From the NCBI GenBank assembly GCA_030427635.1, contig JAUIBA010000003.1, positions 124,001 to 188,000 of the forward strand: 64,000 nucleotides of DNA, written 5' to 3'. How positions within the stretch are numbered: position 1 is the stretch's first letter; every line of letters starts with the position of its first letter. The position numbers and the translations under genes are program-made. Below, one piece after another: positions 16,288 to 22,837 of the stretch. Under the pieces are notes generated by a model, which worked only from the letters and a program-made list of their open reading frames with translations, was not told where the DNA came from and did not search any database. The DNA comes from Bacteroidia bacterium (GTDB taxonomy: Bacteria; Bacteroidota; Bacteroidia; Chitinophagales; Chitinophagaceae).

Positions 16288-16803
16288 ATGGGATACTGGG
16301 ATATTGACTGGGATATAGTGGTGCGTGATGAAACGCCGGTGGATTTGCGGAAGCCGAAAAGGCTGGCATGGCTGCGTGTGCTGGTGTGGCCGGTGAAGTT
16401 TATCTATAACCTGCTGCTACAGTTCAGGCTCAATACTATCTACTATCTGACGCATAGCTCGCAGGTGTGCTATATGGAAGCAGCGCTGAATGATGTGTTT
16501 GATAATGATGAGCGCCGTATTTATATAGCAGACGGTCCATTTAAAGATCCAGTGCCTTTGTATCTGGATGCGGAAGCAGATAAAGAAGTGCCTCTGGCTG
16601 AAGATAGTGAGCTGCCGGTGAGTGAGTATGATGCGCCAGTGTATTTGTATACAGACGCAGAGACCGCTGAGCTGGGGGCGCAATTCATAGTTTATTACCC
16701 AGCAGTGCTGGCGCTGGATGCGGGGCAACTCATACGCATGAGGGCACTTGTAGACCGGTATCGACTGCCGAGCAAACACAATTATCAACTTATAGCATTC
16801 TAA
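16288..16803 (+). CDS. Phage tail protein of unknown family (gpI position)
   Basis: The 171-residue product is rich in aromatic residues and Asp near the start (MGYWDIDWDIVVRDETP) and has a VLVWPVKFIYNLLLQFRLNTIYYLTH helix and a beta-rich acidic C-terminal half. It occupies the place of P2 gpI/Mu Gp48 between gpJ and tail fibre, so a baseplate-fibre connector is likely. I see no motif proving it. Confidence 0.6.
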   Translation: MGYWDIDWDIVVRDETPVDLRKPKRLAWLRVLVWPVKFIYNLLLQFRLNTIYYLTHSSQVCYMEAALNDVFDNDERRIYIADGPFKDPVPLYLDAEADKEVPLAEDSELPVSEYDAPVYLYTDAETAELGAQFIVYYPAVLALDAGQLIRMRALVDRYRLPSKHNYQLIAF

Positions 16804-16822
16804 ACAAAATCAACTATATAAT

Positions 16823-17647
16823 ATGAAGTACACAGACTTTAGCCAACCGGGCGGGTTTCCGCTGACACAAAACAGATTAGAGGAACTGGTAAGTAACCTG
16901 ACCGAGGGCATACTGGCAGTAGCCAGCAGAGGGGGAAATATTGCAGGCCCGATGGTAATGAGCGGTATGGATATAAGTGAAGATACCCCGGGTACAATAG
17001 TAGTTACTGATGGATGGTTCGTTTATGATGGCAAGCTGATACGGTTTGTAGGCGACTCAGTAACGCCGGGTGTGGGTGAGGTAGCTCTTGTGGAGATAAC
17101 CACAACATCAACCACATTGCCTCTTCCATACAACAATGCTACCACTCCCAACGTGGTGAATGAGGATGTGGCTACGTTGATAGCTGACGCAACAGTAACA
17201 GATGATACACACTTCCCGCTCAGCGACCTGAAACCGTGGGGACGGGAAAAGAACTGGACTACTGTAACATTTCCACCGGACACGCCGGGTACGCCGGGTA
17301 ACTTTTCCGGCAGCATTAAATATAAAAAGGACTGGCTGAACAATACGCTCCGGCTACAGGGTGAGATCAATGTATTTACCACTACCGACTTAGGTAGTAG
17401 TTATGATGTGACACCAGTACTGCTAACAACACTTCCATCCGGATACAGGCCGTTAGATAGCTCAGTGGGTCCAATTGAATTTATAGCACATTCCGGATCA
17501 GGTGAGATTGTGCTACTGGCCGACGAGGCCGCAACCGTGACCTGTTTTACCGGCTCACTACTTGATGATGGGAGATTATATATTAATCTCGTGAAAGCGG
17601 CAGCAGCATACACGGTGCGCTGGGAGACAATGTTCATACTGGATTAG
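16823..17647 (+). CDS. Phage tail fibre/appendage protein
   Basis: The 274-residue product starts MKYTDFSQPGGFPLTQNRL, as in Bacteroidota phage fibres, and is rich in Thr, Gly and Pro (TTTSTTLPLP, PPDTPGTPGNFSG). It has a C-terminal beta region (TLRLQGEINVFTTTDLG). It follows the baseplate genes and is the last virion gene, so it is the likely host receptor-binding part. No second fibre or chaperone gene is visible in the window. Confidence 0.7.
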   Translation: MKYTDFSQPGGFPLTQNRLEELVSNLTEGILAVASRGGNIAGPMVMSGMDISEDTPGTIVVTDGWFVYDGKLIRFVGDSVTPGVGEVALVEITTTSTTLPLPYNNATTPNVVNEDVATLIADATVTDDTHFPLSDLKPWGREKNWTTVTFPPDTPGTPGNFSGSIKYKKDWLNNTLRLQGEINVFTTTDLGSSYDVTPVLLTTLPSGYRPLDSSVGPIEFIAHSGSGEIVLLADEAATVTCFTGSLLDDGRLYINLVKAAAAYTVRWETMFILD

Positions 17648-17716
17648 TAGCGTAGTTTTTTAAATGGATGGAGAGGGCAGGCAAGCGAAAACGAAACCAT
17701 TTAAAAAAAAACAATA

Positions 17717-18343
17717 ATGAAAACACCAATGACCTATTATGGTGGCAAACAGAAGTTAGTTTCTACCATCCTTCCGCTCTTTCCTGAGCATGACCTTTAC
17801 ACAGAGCCGTTTGCCGGTGGCGCGGCTCTGTTTTTTGCAAAAGAGCCATCAGATATTGAGGTGCTGAACGACCTGAATGCAGAGCTCATTAACTTCTACA
17901 AGGTGATGCAGCAGGATTTTATAAGCCTGCAAAAGAAAATTAATATCACATTACACAGCCGGAAACAGCATGAAGATGCGAGGGTGATGTTTACGGAGGA
18001 GTACGCCATCCGGCTTCAGAATGTGCAGCTGGAGTGTGCTGATGCGTTATATATTATCAAGAGCAGGGACCATGCCCGGGCATTCCACTATCAAGACCCG
18101 CCATATTATAATAGCGACTGTGGGCATTATGGCGGGTATACAGAACAGCATTTTGAGTCATTATTGCAATTGAATGCTGAAATAAAGGGAAAGTTCCTGC
18201 TGTCGTCATATCCGAGCGATATTCTGACCGAATATGTAAATAGTAATGGCTGGTATCAGAAGTTTATAGAGCAGCGGGTGAGTGTCAACAAGGGGAGTGG
18301 AAAGAAGAAGGTAGAAGTATTGACAGCCAATTATCCGATATAA
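17717..18343 (+). CDS. D12-class adenine DNA methyltransferase, internally deleted
   Basis: The 208-residue product keeps the D12/Dam motifs: MTYYGGKQKL at residues 5-14 (SAM side), EPFAGGAA at 30-37 and the catalytic DPPY at 127-130. Compared with the Bacteroidota phage relatives I know (about 260 residues), about 50 residues are missing between SRKQHEDARVM and FTEEYAIRL (junction near residues 91-92), the region with the helical and target-contacting part. The reading frame is intact. It may be inactive or altered in specificity. Its place at the right end resembles that of Mu mom, which protects phage DNA by modification. Confidence 0.8.
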   Translation: MKTPMTYYGGKQKLVSTILPLFPEHDLYTEPFAGGAALFFAKEPSDIEVLNDLNAELINFYKVMQQDFISLQKKINITLHSRKQHEDARVMFTEEYAIRLQNVQLECADALYIIKSRDHARAFHYQDPPYYNSDCGHYGGYTEQHFESLLQLNAEIKGKFLLSSYPSDILTEYVNSNGWYQKFIEQRVSVNKGSGKKKVEVLTANYPI

Positions 18344-18349
18344 GGGAGT

Positions 18350-18485
18350 AATGTCGCCCGGACTGAACCATCAGATGGTGCGACCCAATACCAACAGCCC
18401 ATGTGGATTTAACCACTGTCCGGGCGGTTTCCTCTATAAATGGAGAAAAACAGGCCGGGATAACCGGCTGTTGGTATTAGGTCGC
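18350..18485 (-). ncRNA. Candidate structured small RNA at prophage right end
   Basis: Two 20-nt arms (18466-18485 and 18380-18399) are complementary; on the minus strand the only non-Watson-Crick pair is a G-U wobble, on the plus strand a C-A mismatch. Further stems are 18418-18426 with 18355-18363 (9 bp, crossing the first stem as a pseudoknot) and local hairpins at 18454-18468, 18403-18416 and 18367-18379. A perfect minus-strand -7 element ends 5 nt before the first arm. The RNA family is not recognised, and no T-run marks its 3' end. Confidence 0.45.
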
Positions 18486-18489
18486 AGGG

Positions 18490-18497
18490 CAAAGATA
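18490..18497 (-). promoter_or_regulatory. -7 element for candidate small RNA
   Basis: The minus strand reads TATCTTTG, a full match to TAnnTTTG. Transcription would start about 5-7 nt on, at 18483-18485, exactly where the long stem begins. No coding sequence is served in this direction before the convergent methylase gene. Confidence 0.5.
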
Positions 18498-18565
18498 TGC
18501 TATTGAAAGGGCTTTGAAAAGAGCGTAAAAAGGGGATTAAAGTGTAATTTTCAAATGGTTTAAAA

Positions 18566-18601
18566 AGTAAACGGTCTGTATTTTGTTAGTAAACGGTCTG
18601 T
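18566..18601. repeat. Two 14-bp direct repeats, 22-bp period; possible phage end sites
   Basis: AGTAAACGGTCTGT occurs at 18566-18579 and 18588-18601. The 22-bp period equals that of the Mu R1-R2 transposase sites, and the repeats lie just beyond the last phage gene. They may mark the right end of the prophage; the exact junction cannot be fixed without an empty-site comparison. Repressor operators are the alternative. Confidence 0.45.
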
Positions 18602-18667
18602 TTTCGCGTTTATAAATTTTTGTAACCTTTTTGCGCACTTTTCTATACGTGAAAGATATGAATCGAA

Positions 18668-18678
18668 TTGATTATCAA
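18668..18678. promoter_or_regulatory. TTGATNATCAA palindrome
   Basis: TTGATTATCAA; the same 14-mer AATTGATTATCAAC recurs 226 bp downstream, nearer the DUF4402 gene. Candidate binding site of an unknown dimeric regulator. Confidence 0.3.
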
Positions 18679-18893
18679 CGTATTAAATCAAATCTGCCCA
18701 TTCTGTAAAAAATAAAAAACAACTGCGCAGTTTGCCCCCGCACACTGTTTTAATTCTACTGCCTGGCTCGTATAGATAATAGCAGCAGCTCTTGCGTCCG
18801 TATAATCTCTCCATTAATTATTGTGTTTATCCATAAAATGGAAATTACGTCCACCGTGCGGACAATTGGCACACCATGCCAGAAATTAAATAA

Positions 18894-18904
18894 TTGATTA
18901 TCAA
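18894..18904. promoter_or_regulatory. TTGATNATCAA palindrome upstream of DUF4402 copy 1
   Basis: TTGATTATCAA ends 85 nt before the start codon, at the same relative position as TTGATAATCAA before copy 2 (90 nt). Confidence 0.35.
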
Positions 18905-18918
18905 CTACTTGAAATTCC

Positions 18919-18957
18919 GGCACGCCGTTGGTAATACTACTGGCATAACACAAACAA
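18919..18957 (+). promoter_or_regulatory. Conserved promoter/leader block, copy 1
   Basis: GGCACG, four variable bases, then TGGTAATA, one variable base, and TACTGGCATAACACAAACAA is shared with the block at 21730-21768. Conservation around a variable 4-nt spacer suggests a real promoter. It resembles a sigma-54 layout, but the -12 GC is GT. Confidence 0.5.
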
Positions 18958-18989
18958 CAACAAACACAAACAAATAAAAAACAACTACA

Positions 18990-19514
18990 ATGAAAAACTT
19001 CTTCAAATCAATCGCAATCGCAACTGTAGCAACTTTCGGTTTCGCAACTGCTTCTCACGCTCAGGCTACTGCTACCGCTTCTGCCTCTGCTAACATCATC
19101 ACTCCTATCTCTATCGTTAAGACGGTAGATATGAACTTCGGTAACGTAGCCGTTTCTGCTACCATCGCTGGTACTGCCGTTCTGGACCCTGCAGGTACAC
19201 GTACCACAGGCGGTGCAGGTGGTGTAACCCTTCCTGCTACTACAGGTACTGTTTCTGCTGCAAGCTTCACAGTTTCTGGTCAGGCTTCTTACACATACGC
19301 TATTACACTTCCTACTTCATGCACTATCTCTGACGGTGCTTCACATAACATGACTGTTGACAACTTTACTTCTGTACCATCTGCTACAGGCACGCTGAGC
19401 GCATCAGGTACTGAAACCCTGAATGTAGGTGCAACCCTCAACGTAGCTGCTGCACAGGCAAGCGGTCTGTACACTAACGCAACTGGTGTTCCTGTAACAG
19501 TTAACTACAACTAA
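18990..19514 (+). CDS. DUF4402 secreted protein, copy 1
   Basis: The 174-residue product has a signal peptide (MKNFFKSIAIATVATFGFAT, cut after SHAQ) and a beta-sandwich DUF4402 domain (KTVDMNFGNVAVSATIAGTAV to VGATLNVAAAQ, ending PVTVNYN). DUF4402 proteins are surface or secreted and resemble pilin/coat-like folds; function is not known. Codon choice (GGT, GCT, AAC, TTC) is strongly biased compared with neighbours, which suggests high expression. It is a near-identical paralog of the gene at 21806. Confidence 0.85.
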   Translation: MKNFFKSIAIATVATFGFATASHAQATATASASANIITPISIVKTVDMNFGNVAVSATIAGTAVLDPAGTRTTGGAGGVTLPATTGTVSAASFTVSGQASYTYAITLPTSCTISDGASHNMTVDNFTSVPSATGTLSASGTETLNVGATLNVAAAQASGLYTNATGVPVTVNYN

Positions 19515-19581
19515 TCAGTAGATAGTAATTAGTAGATGGTAGATAGTCGGTTTATCTGATACTACAAATAGAACATAACTG

Positions 19582-19606
19582 AGCGCCTCCTGACGGGGGC
19601 GCTTTT
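19582..19606 (+). terminator. Intrinsic terminator after DUF4402 copy 1
   Basis: AGCGCCTCC-TGAC-GGGGGCGCT forms a 9-bp stem (one G-U) followed by TTTT. Confidence 0.75.
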
Positions 19607-19704
19607 GTGGTGGAATGGGTGTTAGGTACGAACGCTAAGTGCTGGTCCGGAGGAAGTATGCCGGGCATTGATAAAGTGGTTTCCGGTTACTGATGTATGG
19701 TTCT

Positions 19705-21564
19705 TTATTTATCCCGGTACAGTTCCAGGCATATATCATCCATATATAACGGCTGCCTGCCTATGTTCCATACATCCAGCCTTACCTGATCTCCTTTTTG
19801 TATGTCATCAGGTATTTTTATGAAGCAGTACACATAACCCCATGTGCCTGTTTCCATATGGTCCAGCGTGTACTCCTGAGGTGGAAGGTGCTTATCTGTC
19901 AGCCCTATCTTATTGTCTATTTTCAGACCATACCAGTATGCCGACTTACCATCTCTGAGAATGTCCAGTGTCAGTAAGTGTTTAAAGTACTGATATGCCT
20001 GCGGACACATAAACCTGCCACTGCATTTAAGCCACCGGGCACCTTTAAACTTCTTTTCATCATAATCCACTATCAGCTTACCAGGATGATACTCTTCATC
20101 TGCAGCCATATGATATACAAAGCCGGTATGCCCTGTACTGTCGGGTTCAAAGTGAGGGGATGCCGCATCATCATAGTTGTTACAGGCAAGTGTAGCGACC
20201 TTCTCTATCCTGTCACTTTTGGGTTGCACCTGTTGGATGTCCCATGTTACTATATCGCTGTAGGTGGCACGCAGCCTGAAGAGCATATTCATATTATATA
20301 CTGCATCGGCCTCTTCACTTGTTAATAGTCCTCTGGCCCGCTGCAGACTGTAGGAAATATTGAGCGAGATGAAGAAAAAGAATAATGACAGCACCAGGGC
20401 GCGAACAGCAATGCTACGCGCTGACAGAAAGCGGATAAAAGCTGCCAGAGGTATGGCCAGCAGAGGGTAGAGGTGTATCATAGGGCGTGACCCCAGTCCG
20501 TTAATGTAGTTATATACATGCCAGCTGTAAATGATATAGATATATACAGGCACGAGTGTGAGCATAAGCCAGAATACAGGTCTTACGCGCCGGTAAAAAA
20601 CAATACCTATGAGCGAAAAAATCATGACCGGGGAGTAAATGAGCCAGCCATTGCCAAAGGAGAATAAACCTTCCAGTATTCTGGGGTGTGTCCAGTGAAA
20701 AGATTCATTGCCATAGCTATAATAGAGAAATGAGCCCGATAGCATTTTCCAGTACAGCAGTTGCGGCAGCACCGGAATCAGGAACATGATACCGGCCAGT
20801 AGTATCCCCAGGATGTGCGCTTTCATAAATGCCAGTTTTTCCCGGAAACTGTTTCTGTCATATACGTTATACAGCAGGGGTATGAGTATGGCTATAATAT
20901 CTGTGGGGCGTATTACTGTAATGAGGCCCAGGCACATACCTGTAACCGCAAATACAGCCCATGACGGACGCTCATGTATGCGTATGGTAAGCCACAGCAG
21001 CAGCGCGTACAGGAAAAACAGCGGTATATGCGCCATCCCTGCCTGATGTAGTGCAAACCAGAAGAAGTTGGTACCTACAAGCAGCACAAGCAATGTCCTT
21101 ACGGCAGTATCCTTATCGGTAAACCGGATGAGCACATGGTATAATACCAGTAACCCCATAAGGGCATAGAAAAGAGAGGAGACCTTTACCATATTACGGT
21201 AACTGGTACTGTACCCATTGGCTTCGCCACCGGTGAGCTTTTCATAGGCATGTGCTATCGCAAAGAATGGTAGCTCCATAGCTGCCACGCCATAGGTGTA
21301 CTTATTGATAAGGTATCCTTTGGGTGTCCATACATTTTCCTCCTTTATACTCTTCAGATAGTTTCTGATGCTGTTGTCAAAATGCTTGTCTTCCGGCAGC
21401 CAGTCAAGGGCTTTGTGGGTGTGGTATATAAATGTAGTGGGCAGATACATGTAGTATCCCATGCCGTCACCATAAAAGTTGAATGAGTCCTTTCCGTCAG
21501 AAACAAAGAACCATGTGCAGATAAAAATGGACAGGATTGTCAGGATTCTGGTGGTTGTATTCAT
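19705..21564 (-). CDS. Multispanning membrane protein, GT-C-type glycosyltransferase candidate
   Basis: The 619-residue product has about ten membrane helices in residues 1-400 and a soluble C-terminal domain of about 200 residues. The first loop has YGDGMGYYMYLP at about 32-43, an acidic motif at the site of the GT-C catalytic Asp. The C-terminal part looks like a beta-sandwich (YMDDICLELY near the end). It would transfer sugar from a lipid-linked donor at the membrane. It lies inverted between two DUF4402 copies, whose product could be a target, but that is speculation. No close family is proven. Confidence 0.65.
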   Translation of the reverse strand: MNTTTRILTILSIFICTWFFVSDGKDSFNFYGDGMGYYMYLPTTFIYHTHKALDWLPEDKHFDNSIRNYLKSIKEENVWTPKGYLINKYTYGVAAMELPFFAIAHAYEKLTGGEANGYSTSYRNMVKVSSLFYALMGLLVLYHVLIRFTDKDTAVRTLLVLLVGTNFFWFALHQAGMAHIPLFFLYALLLWLTIRIHERPSWAVFAVTGMCLGLITVIRPTDIIAILIPLLYNVYDRNSFREKLAFMKAHILGILLAGIMFLIPVLPQLLYWKMLSGSFLYYSYGNESFHWTHPRILEGLFSFGNGWLIYSPVMIFSLIGIVFYRRVRPVFWLMLTLVPVYIYIIYSWHVYNYINGLGSRPMIHLYPLLAIPLAAFIRFLSARSIAVRALVLSLFFFFISLNISYSLQRARGLLTSEEADAVYNMNMLFRLRATYSDIVTWDIQQVQPKSDRIEKVATLACNNYDDAASPHFEPDSTGHTGFVYHMAADEEYHPGKLIVDYDEKKFKGARWLKCSGRFMCPQAYQYFKHLLTLDILRDGKSAYWYGLKIDNKIGLTDKHLPPQEYTLDHMETGTWGYVYCFIKIPDDIQKGDQVRLDVWNIGRQPLYMDDICLELYRDK

Positions 21565-21704
21565 AAGACCGCGGGCTTTTAATATATGACCCTGTGCATG
21601 CTGCTGCTAAAGTACAGATAATAGTGTAGATGAAAGGTTGTCCGCTTTGCGGAAAAACCTTCCGTGCTATGGATTGGCATTGACATTCTGAACTTTGCAA
21701 GTAA

Positions 21705-21715
21705 TTGATAATCAA
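21705..21715. promoter_or_regulatory. TTGATNATCAA palindrome upstream of DUF4402 copy 2
   Basis: TTGATAATCAA at the position equivalent to that before copy 1. Confidence 0.35.
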
Positions 21716-21729
21716 TAGATTTTAATTGT

Positions 21730-21768
21730 GGCACGTGCCTGGTAATAGTACTGGCATAACACAAACAA
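21730..21768 (+). promoter_or_regulatory. Conserved promoter/leader block, copy 2
   Basis: Matches the block at 18919-18957 except for the four-base spacer and one position, and lies the same distance from its start codon. Confidence 0.5.
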
Positions 21769-21805
21769 AACAACACAAACAAAAACAATAAAACACAGAT
21801 AGAAA

Positions 21806-22330
21806 ATGAAAAGCATCATCAAATTTTTCGCAATCGCTGCTGTAGCAACTTTCGGTTTTGCAACTGCATCTCATGCTCAGGCTACCGCTACTGCTACTGC
21901 CTCTGCTACTATCATTACTCCCATCACCATTGTTAAGACAGTGGACCTGAATTTTGGTAATGTAGCTGTTTCTGCTACCATCGCAGGTACTGCCGTTCTG
22001 GACCCTGCCGGTACACGTACCACTGGTGGTGCAGGTGGTGTAACCCTTCCTGCTACTACAGGTACTGTATCTGCTGCAAGCTTCACAGTTTCAGGTCAGG
22101 CTTCTTACACTTACGCTATTACACTGCCTGCATCATGCACTATCTCTGATGGTGCTTCACATAACATGACTGTTGACAACTTCACCAGTTCTCCATCATC
22201 TACCGGCACACTGAGCGCTTCAGGTACTGAAACTCTGAACGTAGGTGCAACGCTGAACGTAGCTGCTGCACAGGCTGCTGGTCTGTACACAAATGCAACT
22301 GGTGTTCCTGTAACAGTGAACTATAATTAG
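21806..22330 (+). CDS. DUF4402 secreted protein, copy 2
   Basis: The 174-residue product differs from copy 1 at few positions, mostly conservative and in the signal peptide (MKSIIKFFAIAAVATFGFAT). It has the same DUF4402 domain and the same VTVNYN end. Synonymous differences are spread through the gene, so the duplication is not from the most recent past or is under strong protein-level selection. The flanking repeats AGTAGATAGT/AGTAGATGGTAGATAGT after the stop are also shared with copy 1. Confidence 0.85.
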   Translation: MKSIIKFFAIAAVATFGFATASHAQATATATASATIITPITIVKTVDLNFGNVAVSATIAGTAVLDPAGTRTTGGAGGVTLPATTGTVSAASFTVSGQASYTYAITLPASCTISDGASHNMTVDNFTSSPSSTGTLSASGTETLNVGATLNVAAAQAAGLYTNATGVPVTVNYN

Positions 22331-22837
22331 TAGATAGTTTTTAGTAGATGGTAGATAGTAATAGTCTGTATTATATAGACTGTTGTAAATAACAAGGAGT
22401 AGGGGGATGGGGTTACAGACGGGATATCTGTAGTGTGATGTGGAACTTGAAAGGTGAAAGTGAATAGGAAAAGACGTAGAAAGAAAAACAGATTAAGATA
22501 TATTACCCCCCGAAACGAGTACCTGCGGAGCGCTTCAACTGAGGCGCTTCGCTCCGTTTGCTGCTACCGGATAGTACTGGTAAAAGGCATATGAGCATTG
22601 TTTTTCTGATAATCGTAGAAAGTACTATGTGCATTGCCCGGTGTAGCAGTGGTATTAACTAAAGTGTGCGGTCATATCCTCTTATAAAGCTATGATATTT
22701 TTTTTCTTTATGAGTTTGTGCCTATTATCTACAGGTTCCCGGCAATATGCAGAGAATTGTTAATTTTTCCTGAAGGGCGCTAAAACGGCCTATAAAAATA
22801 TGGTTGCCTTACTTTTGCACCTCAATTCCCCCAATCC
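22331..22837. other. Gene-less region before the TonB receptor
   Basis: No coding sequence seen. It holds the downstream repeats of DUF4402 copy 2, a hairpin CGGAGCG/CGCTCCG at 22526-22556 (7 bp, followed by TTTG, perhaps a weak terminator) and a -7 element close to the next gene. Confidence 0.55.
22810..22817 (+). promoter_or_regulatory. -7 element of TonB receptor gene
   Basis: TACTTTTG, full TAnnTTTG match, 20 nt before the ATG, followed by CACC as is common at Bacteroidota start sites. Confidence 0.6.

Larger units (their letters stand above)
18602..18989. other. Gene-less region between prophage end and DUF4402 gene
   Basis: No coding sequence is seen. The region is AT-rich and holds a 12-bp palindrome AACTGCGCAGTT at 18721-18732, two TTGATTATCAA palindromes, and the promoter/leader block shared with the second DUF4402 gene. 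Confidence 0.6.

Noticed and set aside
18350-18485. Hammerhead, twister or pistol ribozyme, or 6S/RNase P RNA
   Set aside because: The CUGAUG-like and GAAA-like pieces are not in a valid ribozyme order, and conserved cores of these families were not found; the element stays an unassigned structured RNA.
18919-18957. Firm sigma-54 promoter call
   Set aside because: The -12 GC is replaced by GT in both copies, so only the layout agrees.
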